DNA of 42,864 bases from Pseudomonas sp. KK4 (GCF_001984065.1 NZ_LYVP01000047.1:1-42864); one strand, 5' to 3'. Positions 12,778 to 21,744 are shown, numbered from the stretch's first letter. Notes: a model not told the origin generated them from the sequence alone. A program made the numbers and translations.

Positions 12778-15342
12778 TCAGCTGAAAACGATTTCGTCGT
12801 TCTCCACTGTGCCTATGGCCGTGTCCCCCGGCATGAAACGGCCGGAAAGGATCAACTGCGCCAACGGGTTCTCGATCCAGCGCTGGATCGCTCGTTTGAG
12901 CGGCCGCGCGCCATACACCGGGTCGTATCCGACCGCGATCAGCTTGTCCATGGCTTCGGGGCTCAACTCCAGCTTCAGTTCGCGCTCGGTCAGGCGACTG
13001 CGCAGACGGCTCAACTGGATCTCGGTAATACCCGCGATCTGATCCCGCGCCAATGGCTCGAAGATCACCACTTCGTCCACCCGGTTGATGAATTCCGGGC
13101 GGAAGTGCGAGGAAATCGCGTCCATCACCGCCGCACGCTGGGCCTCACGATCACCCACCAGTTCCTGGATCTGCACCGACCCCAGGTTGGACGTCATGAC
13201 AATCACGGTGTTCTTGAAATCCACCGTGCGGCCATGGCTGTCGGTCAGGCGGCCATCTTCGAGCACTTGCAGCAGAATGTTGAACACATCCGGATGCGCC
13301 TTCTCGACCTCATCCAGCAGGATCACCGAGTAAGGCTTGCGACGCACCGCCTCGGTCAGGTAACCGCCCTCTTCATAGCCCACATAGCCTGGTGGCGCAC
13401 CGATCAAGCGAGCCACGGAGTGTTTCTCCATGAACTCGGACATGTCGATGCGCACCATGGCCTCTTCGGTATCGAAGAGGAACTCGGCCAAGGCCTTGCA
13501 CAGCTCGGTTTTACCGACACCGGTCGGGCCGAGGAACATGAACGAACCGCTCGGACGGTTCGGGTCGGACAACCCGGCACGGGAACGCCGTACCGCGTTG
13601 GAAACCGCCACCACCGCTTCATCCTGGCCGATTACACGCTGGTGCAACAGGCTTTCCATCTTCATCAGTTTATCGCGCTCGCCTTCGAGCATCTTCGACA
13701 CCGGAATACCGGTCCACTTCGACACGACTTCGGCGATCTCTTCTTCAGTCACCTTGCTGCGCAGCAACTGGTTCTCGCTTTTGCCATGCTGGTCGACCAT
13801 CTGCAGGCTGCGCTCCAGGTCCGGGATCACCCCGTACTGCAATTCGGCCATGCGGTTGAGGTCGCCCTTGCGGCGAGCACTTTCCAGTTCCTGACGGGAC
13901 TGTTCGATCTTCTGCTGGATCTGCGCCGAACCCTGCACCTCGGCTTTTTCCGAGTTCCAGATTTCTTCGAGGTCCGAGTATTCACGCTCGAGACGAACGA
14001 TTTCATCCTGGAGTTTTTCCAGGCGTTTGATCGCCGCTTCGTCGCTTTCTTTCTTCAGTGCCTGGGACTCGACCTTCAGTTGAATGAGGCGACGCTCCAG
14101 GCGATCCAGCACTTCCGGCTTGGAGTCGATTTCCATACGGATGCGGCTGGCCGCTTCGTCGATCAGGTCGATGGCCTTGTCCGGCAACTGGCGATCCGTG
14201 ATGTAGCGATGGCTGAGCTTGGCCGCGGCGATGATGGCACCGTCGGTGATGGCCACTTTGTGGTGAACCTCATAGCGCTCTTTCAGGCCACGCAGAATCG
14301 CGATGGTGTCTTCTTCGCTCGGCTCGTCCACCAACACTTTCTGGAAACGCCGTTCGAGGGCCGCATCCTTCTCTATATATTGGCGGTACTCGTTGAGCGT
14401 GGTCGCGCCGACGCAATGCAACTCACCCCGCGCCAGGGCAGGCTTGAGCATGTTGCCCGCATCCATCGAGCCTTCGCCCTTGCCGGCACCGACCATGGTG
14501 TGCAATTCGTCGATGAACAGAATGATCTGCCCTTCCTGCTTCGACAGCTCGTTGAGCAAGGCTTTGAGCCGCTCTTCGAACTCGCCACGGTATTTGGCAC
14601 CGGCAATCAATGCCCCCATGTCCAGGGACAGCAGGCGCTTGCCTTTCAGGCCGTCCGGCACTTCACCGTTGATGATGCGCTGGGCCAAACCTTCGGCGAT
14701 CGCGGTTTTACCGACCCCGGGCTCACCGATCAGTACCGGGTTGTTCTTGGTACGGCGTTGCAGCACCTGGATGGTCCGGCGAATTTCGTCGTCACGACCG
14801 ATCACCGGGTCGAGCTTGCCGTCCTCGGCACGCTTGGTCAGGTCGACGGTGTATTTATCCAGGGCCTGGCGCGCTTCTTCGTGGTTGGCGTCGTTGACCG
14901 CCTCACCACCGCGCAGGTTGTTGATGGCGTTTTCCAGGGCCTTCTTGCTCACGCCCTGCCCGAGCAACAGCTTGCCGAGCTTGCTGTTCTCGTCCATGGC
15001 AGCGAGCAGTACCAACTCGCTGGAGATGAACTGGTCGCCCTTCTGCTGGGCCAGACGATCGGCCTGGTTGAGCAGACGCGCCAGATCCTGCGACATGTTG
15101 ACGTCGCCGGTCGGGTTCTGGATTTTCGGTAGTTGATCGAGCTCTTTGGTCAGCTCTTTACGCAGGCTGTTGACGTCAAAGCCCACCTGCATCAGCAGAG
15201 GCTTGATCGAACCACCCTGCTGCTCGAGCAGAGCCTGCATCAGATGCGCCGGCTCGATGGCCGGATGGTCATGACCGACGGCCAGGGATTGGGCGTCGGA
15301 CAAGGCTAACTGCAACTTGCTGGTTAAACGGTCTATACGCAT
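12778..15342 (-). CDS. clpB: ATP-dependent disaggregase ClpB
   Basis: An 854-aa cytoplasmic Hsp100 chaperone that works with DnaK to solubilise aggregated proteins. It has an N-terminal Clp repeat domain (1-150) and nucleotide-binding domain 1 with Walker A GEPGVGKT at 206-213. The coiled-coil middle domain covers about 410-525 (rich in Glu, Leu and Arg: LERRLIQLKVESQALKKESDE). Nucleotide-binding domain 2 has Walker A GPTGVGKT near 605 and VRIDMSEFMEKHSVARLIGAPPGYVGYEEGG. The middle domain separates ClpB from ClpA. The start has GGAAGG upstream. A sigma32-like promoter lies about 75 bp upstream, consistent with heat-shock control. Confidence 0.98.
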   Translation of the reverse strand: MRIDRLTSKLQLALSDAQSLAVGHDHPAIEPAHLMQALLEQQGGSIKPLLMQVGFDVNSLRKELTKELDQLPKIQNPTGDVNMSQDLARLLNQADRLAQQKGDQFISSELVLLAAMDENSKLGKLLLGQGVSKKALENAINNLRGGEAVNDANHEEARQALDKYTVDLTKRAEDGKLDPVIGRDDEIRRTIQVLQRRTKNNPVLIGEPGVGKTAIAEGLAQRIINGEVPDGLKGKRLLSLDMGALIAGAKYRGEFEERLKALLNELSKQEGQIILFIDELHTMVGAGKGEGSMDAGNMLKPALARGELHCVGATTLNEYRQYIEKDAALERRFQKVLVDEPSEEDTIAILRGLKERYEVHHKVAITDGAIIAAAKLSHRYITDRQLPDKAIDLIDEAASRIRMEIDSKPEVLDRLERRLIQLKVESQALKKESDEAAIKRLEKLQDEIVRLEREYSDLEEIWNSEKAEVQGSAQIQQKIEQSRQELESARRKGDLNRMAELQYGVIPDLERSLQMVDQHGKSENQLLRSKVTEEEIAEVVSKWTGIPVSKMLEGERDKLMKMESLLHQRVIGQDEAVVAVSNAVRRSRAGLSDPNRPSGSFMFLGPTGVGKTELCKALAEFLFDTEEAMVRIDMSEFMEKHSVARLIGAPPGYVGYEEGGYLTEAVRRKPYSVILLDEVEKAHPDVFNILLQVLEDGRLTDSHGRTVDFKNTVIVMTSNLGSVQIQELVGDREAQRAAVMDAISSHFRPEFINRVDEVVIFEPLARDQIAGITEIQLSRLRSRLTERELKLELSPEAMDKLIAVGYDPVYGARPLKRAIQRWIENPLAQLILSGRFMPGDTAIGTVENDEIVFS

Positions 15343-15416
15343 GGGTCACCTTCCTTTTGAGCAGGCCGGACCTATAAAACATCCTGAATGAAGAAACCTG
15401 CCAGATAGCACAATAG

Positions 15417-15442
15417 ATGTGGTCGATTCTGGGAGTTTCAAG
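15417..15442 (-). promoter_or_regulatory. Sigma32 (RpoH) heat-shock promoter of clpB
   Basis: On the - strand: CTTGAA (15442-15437), a 14-bp spacer and CCACAT (15422-15417), against the consensus CTTGAA-N13-15-CCCCAT. One mismatch. The expected start near 15410 gives a leader of about 68 nt. It overlaps the 3' side of the pgeF-clpB gap, so clpB can be induced independently of pgeF. Confidence 0.75.
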
Positions 15443-15472
15443 CGTCGTGACGTTGATGCAGATCAGACAAGT

Positions 15473-16198
15473 CTAGCGGTCGAGCCAGATAAGGGAGGCA
15501 AATCGGCCAGTGCGAGACGCACGGCGGTAGGAGAAGAAGCGGGGATCGTTCACAGTGCAGAAACCGCCACCGTACACGGCAGTGACGCCACGAGCGGCCA
15601 GGCGCAAACGCGCCAGCGCATAGATATCAGCCATGAATTTGCCCGCATTTGCACCGGGCACGAAGGCTTTGGCGGCCTCAGGCAATTGCTCGACAAAGGT
15701 CTCGCGCACTTCGGGGCCGACTTCAAAGGCTTGCGGGCCGATGGCCGGGCCGAGCCAGACCAGTACGTCCCGGGGTGCCACATCCAGCGTATCGAGCGTC
15801 GCTTCCAGCACGCCCCCTGCCAGCCCGCGCCACCCGGCATGGGCCGCTGCGACACGGGTACCGGCACGGTCACAGAACAACGCTGGCAGGCAATCGGCTG
15901 TCATTGCCGCGCAGGCGATACCGGGTGTCGACGTCCAGCTGGCGTCGGCAGCGACCACCTGAGCGGGGTCGGCATGGGCCACGACAATGCCGTGAACCTG
16001 CTTTAACCAGGCCGGCTGGATGGAAAAGTGATCGGTAAGACGACGGCGGTTTTCGGCGACAGCCTCAGGGCTGTCGTCGACGTGATCGCCCAGATTGAGG
16101 CTGTCAAACGGCGCCAGGCTGACGCCGCCCGCACGGGTGGTGACACAGGCTTTGACCCCGGCCGGCGCGGGCCAGTCTGGAATCAGCCAGTCACTCAT
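15473..16198 (-). CDS. pgeF: Peptidoglycan editing factor PgeF / purine nucleoside phosphorylase (YfiH family)
   Basis: A 241-aa member of the YfiH/multicopper polyphenol oxidase family. The metal-site residues are visible as H69 (KQVHG), C103 (TADCLP) and H120 (AAHAGWRG). Relatives act on purine nucleosides, and in E. coli YfiH corrects L-Ser misincorporation in peptidoglycan precursors; which activity dominates here cannot be told. Length is normal. The ATG overlaps the rluD stop (ATGA), so rluD and pgeF are translationally coupled, as in many proteobacteria. Confidence 0.93.
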   Translation of the reverse strand: MSDWLIPDWPAPAGVKACVTTRAGGVSLAPFDSLNLGDHVDDSPEAVAENRRRLTDHFSIQPAWLKQVHGIVVAHADPAQVVAADASWTSTPGIACAAMTADCLPALFCDRAGTRVAAAHAGWRGLAGGVLEATLDTLDVAPRDVLVWLGPAIGPQAFEVGPEVRETFVEQLPEAAKAFVPGANAGKFMADIYALARLRLAARGVTAVYGGGFCTVNDPRFFSYRRASRTGRFASLIWLDR

Positions 16199-17157
16199 CC
16201 GACAAACGCCTCGCGGTCTTGCTTGAGCAGTGTGAGCAACCAGACGAAATCTTCCGGCAGCGGCGATTCCCAGCTCATGCGTTTACCGGTGGTCGGGTGA
16301 TCCAGTTCCAGGAACCGCGCATGCAGGGCCTGGCGCGGGAAGTTTTTCAACGATTCGACCATGGTCGGGTTGGCCGCCGGCGGAATACGGAAACGACCGC
16401 CGTAGGCCGGGTCGCCGACCAACGGGAAATTGATGTGCGCCATGTGCACGCGAATCTGGTGGGTACGACCGGTTTCCAGCTTGACCCGCACGTGAGTGTG
16501 GGAGCGGAAGCGCTCCAGCACGCGGTAATGGCTGACGGCCTGCTTGCCACCTTCCATCACCGCCATGCGCTGGCGCTGCTGGCCGTGGCGACCGATCGGC
16601 GCATTGATCTTGCCGCCGGCAGTCACCACGCCAATCACGATGCACTCATAGATGCGGCTGACGCTACGGCTCTGCAGCTGTGTAACCAGTTGCGTCTGCG
16701 CCTGAATGGTCTTGGCCACCACCATCAGACCGGTGGTGTCCTTGTCCAGACGATGCACAATACCGGCGCGGGGCACGTTGACGATGTCCGGCACGTGGTG
16801 CAGCAAGGCGTTGAGCAGGGTGCCATCGGCGTGACCGGCGGCCGGGTGCACCACCAGGCCCGCAGGCTTGTTGATCACCAGGATGTCGTCGTCTTCATAG
16901 ACGATGTCCAGCTCGATGTCCTGGGCGATCCATTCGCCCTGAGCTTCCTGCTCGGCAGTGAGTTCAAGAATGGCGCCGCCGTGAACGATGTCTCGCGGGC
17001 GGATAACTGCCCCATCCACAGTCAGGCGGCCGTCTTTGATCCAGGCGGAAAGGCGCGAGCGCGAGTGCTCAGCGAATAATTGTGCGGCGACTTGATCGAG
17101 GCGTTGGCCGCCCAATTCGGACGGCACCTCTGCGCGAAGTTCAATTTTATCGGACAT
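16195..17157 (-). CDS. rluD: 23S rRNA pseudouridine(1911/1915/1917) synthase RluD
   Basis: A 320-aa enzyme isomerising three uridines of helix 69 of 23S rRNA. It has an N-terminal S4 RNA-binding domain (about 15-75, QRLDQVAAQLFAEHSRSRLSAWIKDGRLTVDG) and an RluA-type catalytic domain. The motif HRLDKDTTG carries the catalytic Asp138, and GRTHQIRVHMAH lies further on. The ATG at 17157 gives family-normal length; seven extra upstream codons in frame are not needed. It is divergent from bamD across 151 nt, the arrangement I recall in P. aeruginosa. Confidence 0.96.
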   Translation of the reverse strand: MSDKIELRAEVPSELGGQRLDQVAAQLFAEHSRSRLSAWIKDGRLTVDGAVIRPRDIVHGGAILELTAEQEAQGEWIAQDIELDIVYEDDDILVINKPAGLVVHPAAGHADGTLLNALLHHVPDIVNVPRAGIVHRLDKDTTGLMVVAKTIQAQTQLVTQLQSRSVSRIYECIVIGVVTAGGKINAPIGRHGQQRQRMAVMEGGKQAVSHYRVLERFRSHTHVRVKLETGRTHQIRVHMAHINFPLVGDPAYGGRFRIPPAANPTMVESLKNFPRQALHARFLELDHPTTGKRMSWESPLPEDFVWLLTLLKQDREAFVG

Positions 17158-17308
17158 GCTCAGACTAGGCGTCGGCACAGCCTTTGGTTTCGGCTGCGCG
17201 CTTGTGGTTAAATACGGCGTCTTTTGCCCCGAGGCTATTCAACGGGGCGCTCATCATAACAGGACGGCCACGCCCAAGACAGCGGCCGTCATAGGGACGC
17301 AAGCCGCC

Positions 17309-18331
17309 ATGCAAGTGAAACACCTGCTGCTGATCGCCATCCTCGCATTGACCGCTGCTTGCTCATCGAAGGAAGTCGTAGACGAAAACCTGAGTGAAGT
17401 CGAGTTGTACCAACAGGCTCAGACCGACCTGGACAACAACAGCTACACCAGCGCCACCGCCAAGCTGAAGGCTCTGGAATCGCGCTATCCGTTCGGCCGC
17501 TATGCCGATCAGGCGCAACTGGAACTCATCTACGCCAACTACAAGAACGCTGAGCCTGAGGCTGCCAAGGCTGCTGCCGAGCGCTTCATTCGCCTGCACC
17601 CACAGCATCCGAACGTCGATTACGCCTACTACCTCAAGGGCCTGACCTCCTTCGACCAGGACGTCGGCCTGCTGTCGCGCTTCCTGCCGCTGGACATGAC
17701 CAAGCGTGACCCGGGCGCCGCTCGCGACTCCTACAACGAGTTCGCCCAGCTGACCAGCCGCTTCCCGAACAGCCGCTACGCGCCGGACGCCAAGCAGCGC
17801 ATGATCTACCTGCGCAACCTGTTGGCCGCCTACGAGATTCACGTGGCCGACTACTACCTGACCCGTCAGGCCTATGTCGCTGCGGCGAACCGTGGTCGCT
17901 ACGTGGTGGAAAACTTCCAGGAAACCCCCTCGGTCGGTGATGGCCTGGCGGTGATGACCGAGGCCTACCAGCGCCTGCACCTGGACGAGCTGGCGGCCAC
18001 CAGCCTGGAAACCCTGAAGCTCAACTACCCGAACCACCCAAGCCTGGTGGACGGTCAGTTCGTGCCATCGGTCGCCGAAGCCGACAACCGTTCGTGGTTG
18101 AGCAAGGCCACTCTCGGTCTGATCGAATCCCGTCCACCGCTGCCGCCGGGAGAAACCCGCGCCAACCAGGACGTGCAGAAGCAGTTCCAGGATGCCAAGG
18201 ATGCGATCCCGAACGAGCTCAAGCCTAAAAATGCAGACGGTGACGTGATCGAAGAAGAGAACCATGAAGCCGAGGGCAACAACGAAGACCGCTCTTGGTT
18301 CAGCTACATGACCTTCGGCGTGTTCGACTGA
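17309..18331 (+). CDS. bamD: Outer membrane assembly lipoprotein BamD
   Basis: A 340-aa lipoprotein of the Bam complex, which inserts beta-barrel proteins into the outer membrane. Its signal peptide MQVKHLLLIAILALTAAC has a lipobox (LTAAC) with lipidated Cys18. Tetratricopeptide-type helical repeats fill about residues 30-250 (ELYQQAQTDLDNNSYTSATAKLKALESRYPFGRYADQAQLELIYANYKN). A long acidic C-terminal tail (about 260-340) goes beyond the E. coli protein of about 245 aa; pseudomonad BamD/ComL proteins share this longer form. The ATG at 17309 is the one that makes a lipoprotein signal. A terminator follows the stop. Confidence 0.96.
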   Translation: MQVKHLLLIAILALTAACSSKEVVDENLSEVELYQQAQTDLDNNSYTSATAKLKALESRYPFGRYADQAQLELIYANYKNAEPEAAKAAAERFIRLHPQHPNVDYAYYLKGLTSFDQDVGLLSRFLPLDMTKRDPGAARDSYNEFAQLTSRFPNSRYAPDAKQRMIYLRNLLAAYEIHVADYYLTRQAYVAAANRGRYVVENFQETPSVGDGLAVMTEAYQRLHLDELAATSLETLKLNYPNHPSLVDGQFVPSVAEADNRSWLSKATLGLIESRPPLPPGETRANQDVQKQFQDAKDAIPNELKPKNADGDVIEEENHEAEGNNEDRSWFSYMTFGVFD

Positions 18332-18347
18332 CACCACCGGCGGTAAG

Positions 18348-18378
18348 AAAAAGGGAGGCTCTGGGGCCTCCCTTTTTC
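18348..18378 (+). terminator. bamD terminator
   Basis: AAAAAGGGAGGC-TCTGG-GGCCTCCCTTTTT: a long stem ending in five T residues, 17 nt after the bamD stop. Confidence 0.92.
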
Positions 18379-18468
18379 ATTGCGCGTTTTTTGCCACGCG
18401 CAATTGCGCTGTGCGCCTGTCATGTCCTTGGCTAAACTGCCGGTTCATCAGCCAAAAAGCAGCTCATC

Positions 18469-18702
18469 ATGCTTCGTTTACTCTTCTGGATCGCAGTGAT
18501 CGCCGCCGCCGTGTGGTTCTGGCGCAAGTACAAGGGCCAGGCAGGCGTCCCCACATCATCCGCCGAGCTGGAAGCGGCGCCGATGGTCCGCTGTGCCCAT
18601 TGCGGCGTGCATCTGCCCCGTGATCGCGCCATCAGCCTTCAACAACAATGGTATTGCAGCCAGGCCCATCTGGAGCAAGGCCCCGGTTCCAGTGATCGCT
18701 GA
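18469..18702 (+). CDS. PP0621-family small membrane protein with a zinc-ribbon-like motif
   Basis: A 77-aa protein. A single transmembrane helix at about residues 3-18 (LRLLFWIAVIAAAVWFW) is followed by a basic stop-transfer stretch (RKYKGQ), so the rest is probably cytoplasmic. It then has C42-x2-C45 and C63-x3-H67 (RCAHCG ... WYCSQAH), a likely Zn-binding treble-clef or ribbon resembling YacG/TRASH-type fingers. It belongs to the PP0621 family of pseudomonads; its function is unknown. Its last 11 nt overlap the pilS reading frame from the GTG start, so the two genes are very probably cotranscribed and coupled. Confidence 0.85.
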   Translation: MLRLLFWIAVIAAAVWFWRKYKGQAGVPTSSAELEAAPMVRCAHCGVHLPRDRAISLQQQWYCSQAHLEQGPGSSDR

Positions 18703-20281
18703 GACGCACGGACACGGCGGCAAACAGGCTCAGCGACTGCTGCGCCTTTATCACCTCTATCGTTTAAGCGTCGGCATCATTCTGGTGCTGCTGATCTCCA
18801 GCAACCTGGACAACCAGTTGCTGACCTCGGCCAACGACGACCTGCTGCGCAGTGGCAGTTGGTTGTATCTGGTGCTCAATATCCTGTTGGTGGTGTTCTT
18901 CGAGAACACCCGGCACCCGGCGCAGCTGTTCAGCCTGGTGCTGCTTGATGTCCTGCTGCTGTGCGGCCTTTTTTATGCCGGCGGCGGCGTGGGCAGTGCA
19001 ATCGGCAATTTGCTGATTGTCTCGGTGGCCATTGGCAACACTTTGCTGCGAAGACGCATCGGCCTGCTGATAGCCGCGATCGGTGCACTCGGCATCGTCG
19101 GTTCGAGTTTTCTGCTGAGCCTGAGCCACCCTCCCAGCCCCAATGATTACTTGCAGGTCGGAACCCTGGGCGCCCTGTGTTTCGCCGCGGCGTTGCTGGT
19201 GCAAGGCCTGATCCGGCGCCTGGAAGTCAGTGAAACCCTGGCCGAGCAGAAAGCCAGTGAAGTCGTCGGCCTGGAGGCGCTCAACGCCCTGATCCTGCAA
19301 CGCATGCGCACCGGCATCCTGGTGCTCGACGAACAGCGACGCGTGCAATTGGCCAACCACAGCGCCCTGTCATTGCTCGGTAGCGCTCGCCTTCAGGGCA
19401 GCTTGATCGACGATCATCTGCCCGACCTGGTGGATCGCCTGAACCTGTGGATGAGCAACCCGACGCTGCGCCCGCAAAGCCTCAAAGTCACTGACAGCGG
19501 AGTGGAACTGCAACCGAGCTTCATCGCACTGGACCCCAGCCCCCACCACCAGACCCTGGTTTTTCTCGAGGACCTGGCGCAAATCGCCCAACAGGCGCAG
19601 CAACTGAAACTCGCCGCCCTGGGGCGCCTGACAGCGGGTATCGCCCATGAAATCCGCAACCCGCTGGGCGCCATCAGTCATGCCGCGCAGTTATTACGAG
19701 AATCCGAGGAACTGAGCGGCGCCGATCAACGTCTGACGCAGATCATCCAGGATCACTCTCAGCGAATGAATCGGGTTATCGAAAACGTCCTGCAACTGTC
19801 CCGGCGCCAGCAAACCATCGCGCAACGGCTGGACCTGAAGCCGTGGCTGCAACAGTTCGTCACTGAAATTCGCGAGGGCGCCAACGAGCGCCAGCAGGTT
19901 CATCTGCACCTCCATAACGGAAACTTCACCACCCTGATGGACCCGAACCAGTTGCAGCAGATCCTCGACAACCTGATCCGCAATGCCTGGCGCCACAGCG
20001 CGCAAAACCACGACTGCGCGCAGGTCTGGCTCGAGCTGTTTGTCGATCCAGAGAGCCAATTACCGATTCTGGAAATCCTCGACGACGGCCCCGGCGTGGC
20101 CCCGGACCATCAGGCGCAGCTGTTCGAGCCGTTCTTCACCACCAGTCATCAAGGCACTGGCCTGGGGCTTTATCTGTCCCGTGAGCTGTGCGAAAGCAAC
20201 CAGGCCCGCCTAGACTTCAAACCACGCCAAGGCGGCGGCTGCTTTCGCATCACCTTTGCTCACGGACGGAAACAAAGTTGA
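18692..20281 (+). CDS. pilS: Type IV pilus sensor histidine kinase PilS
   Basis: A 529-aa inner-membrane kinase that phosphorylates PilR. The N-terminal region has about six transmembrane segments (residues 20-175), then a PAS-like region (about 195-300) and a HisKA domain with the H-box GIAHEIRNPLG. The HATPase domain has LIRNAWRHS (N box), DDGPGV (G1) and GTGLGLYLS (G2). With the GTG start at 18692 the H-box His is residue 319, the number I recall for the phosphorylated His of P. aeruginosa PilS; this decides the start. PilS in P. aeruginosa senses membrane PilA levels. It overlaps the preceding PP0621 gene by 11 nt and pilR by 4 nt. Confidence 0.94.
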   Translation: MIAETHGHGGKQAQRLLRLYHLYRLSVGIILVLLISSNLDNQLLTSANDDLLRSGSWLYLVLNILLVVFFENTRHPAQLFSLVLLDVLLLCGLFYAGGGVGSAIGNLLIVSVAIGNTLLRRRIGLLIAAIGALGIVGSSFLLSLSHPPSPNDYLQVGTLGALCFAAALLVQGLIRRLEVSETLAEQKASEVVGLEALNALILQRMRTGILVLDEQRRVQLANHSALSLLGSARLQGSLIDDHLPDLVDRLNLWMSNPTLRPQSLKVTDSGVELQPSFIALDPSPHHQTLVFLEDLAQIAQQAQQLKLAALGRLTAGIAHEIRNPLGAISHAAQLLRESEELSGADQRLTQIIQDHSQRMNRVIENVLQLSRRQQTIAQRLDLKPWLQQFVTEIREGANERQQVHLHLHNGNFTTLMDPNQLQQILDNLIRNAWRHSAQNHDCAQVWLELFVDPESQLPILEILDDGPGVAPDHQAQLFEPFFTTSHQGTGLGLYLSRELCESNQARLDFKPRQGGGCFRITFAHGRKQS

Positions 20282-21615
20282 ATACCAGCCCACGGCAAAA
20301 AGTTCTGATCGTCGACGACGAACCCGATATCCGCGAACTCCTGGAAATCACCCTGGGACGGATGAAACTCGACACCTACAGCGCCCGCAATGCGGCCGAG
20401 GCCCTGGCCCTCCTCAAGCGCGAGGCGTTCGATCTGTGTCTGACCGACATGCGCCTGCCGGACGGCACGGGTCTGGAGCTCGTCCAACATATTCAACAAC
20501 GCTATCCGCAAGTGCCGGTGGCCATGATCACCGCCTATGGCAATGTGGACACCGCGATCAACGCGCTCAAGGCCGGCGCCTTCGACTTCCTGAGCAAACC
20601 GGTGGACCTCACGCGGCTGCGAGAACTGGTCACCAGCGCCTTGCTGCTGCCCGCCCCAGGCATTGCCATCGATCGCCGCCTGCTGGGCGATTCATTGCCC
20701 ATGCGCAACCTGCGCAAGCAGATCGACAAACTGGCACGCAGCCAGGCGCCGGTGTACATCAGCGGCGAGTCCGGCAGCGGCAAGGAACTGGTCGCCCGAC
20801 TGATCCATGACCGAGGGCCTCGGGCCAACCAACCCTTCGTGCCCGTCAACTGCGGCGCCATTCCGTCGGAGCTGATGGAAAGCGAGTTTTTCGGCCATCG
20901 CAAAGGCAGCTTCAGCGGCGCCATCGAAGACAAGCCCGGGCTATTCCAGGCGGCCCATGGCGGCACGCTGTTTCTCGACGAAGTGGCTGACCTGCCGTTG
21001 CCGATGCAGGTCAAACTGCTGCGAGCGATCCAGGAGAAAGCCGTACGCAGCGTCGGCGGGCAACAGGAAGAAGTGGTCGATGTGCGCATTCTTTGCGCCA
21101 CCCACAAAGACCTCGCCGCTGAAATCAGCGCCGAGCGTTTCCGCCAGGATTTGTACTATCGCCTGAACGTGATCGAGCTGCGGGTGCCGCCGTTGCGCGA
21201 ACGTCGTGACGATATCGAAACCTTGGCCAGCCATGTGCTCAAGCGCCTGGCTTCAGACACAGGCCAGGCTGCGGCAAAACTGCACCCGCAGGCCCTCGAT
21301 GCGCTTAAAAGCTACCGCTTCCCGGGCAATGTGCGGGAACTGGAGAACATGCTCGAGCGGGCTCACACGTTGTGCGAGAACAATCAGATCGAAGCCAGCG
21401 ACCTGCGTCTGGCCGAAGGCAACTGCGCCGCCGAGGCCGGCCTGCCGGACCTTACGCAGATCGACAACCTGGAAGCGTATCTGGAGAACGTCGAGCGTCA
21501 GTTGATTCTGCAGGCGCTGGAAGAGACCCGCTGGAACCGCACGGCGGCGGCTCAGCGATTGAATCTTTCATTTCGGTCGATGCGTTACAGGCTCAAGAAA
21601 TTGGGGCTGGATTGA
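20278..21615 (+). CDS. pilR: Sigma54-dependent response regulator PilR
   Basis: A 445-aa NtrC-family activator of pilA. The receiver domain (8-125) has the phospho-acceptor Asp57 (LTDMRLPDG) and a conserved Lys in FLSKPVDL. The AAA+ domain (about 140-365) has Walker A GESGSGKE, a sigma54-contact loop reading GSFSGA where the family consensus is GAFTGA, and Walker B GGTLFLDEV. The C-terminal Fis-type HTH ends NRTAAAQRLNLSFRSMRYRLKKLG. A TTG start overlapping the pilS stop is proposed: no ATG or GTG lies near the receiver start, and the other in-frame ATG lies 30 codons inside pilS. Low initiation efficiency from TTG could keep PilR scarce. A REPIN follows. Confidence 0.93.
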   Translation: MNTSPRQKVLIVDDEPDIRELLEITLGRMKLDTYSARNAAEALALLKREAFDLCLTDMRLPDGTGLELVQHIQQRYPQVPVAMITAYGNVDTAINALKAGAFDFLSKPVDLTRLRELVTSALLLPAPGIAIDRRLLGDSLPMRNLRKQIDKLARSQAPVYISGESGSGKELVARLIHDRGPRANQPFVPVNCGAIPSELMESEFFGHRKGSFSGAIEDKPGLFQAAHGGTLFLDEVADLPLPMQVKLLRAIQEKAVRSVGGQQEEVVDVRILCATHKDLAAEISAERFRQDLYYRLNVIELRVPPLRERRDDIETLASHVLKRLASDTGQAAAKLHPQALDALKSYRFPGNVRELENMLERAHTLCENNQIEASDLRLAEGNCAAEAGLPDLTQIDNLEAYLENVERQLILQALEETRWNRTAAAQRLNLSFRSMRYRLKKLGLD

Positions 21616-21619
21616 GGGC

Positions 21620-21717
21620 CACTTCGCGAGCAAGCCCGCTCCTACATTGGAACTGTGTCGACCCAAGAGGGAAAACAACACAAACCCCGTGTGGGAGCGG
21701 GCTTGCTCGCGAAGGCC
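21620..21717. repeat. REPIN between pilR and thiO
   Basis: The right-type arm at 21620-21646 (GCGAGCAAGCCCGCTCCTAC) and left-type arm at 21690-21717 (GTGGGAGCGGGCTTGCTCGC) are inverted, with a 43-nt spacer. The arm order is opposite to the pairs at 10.2, 30.1 and 42.3 kb, so the two arms point outward. It lies between convergent genes. Confidence 0.88.
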
Positions 21718-21744
21718 ATCTGACCGGCGCCAAAAATCTCGAAA

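Noticed and set aside
12760..15132. 790-codon open frame on the + strand
   Set aside because: It is the antisense shadow of clpB; His/Gln/Leu-rich composition and no family resemblance, typical of a mirrored GC-rich gene.
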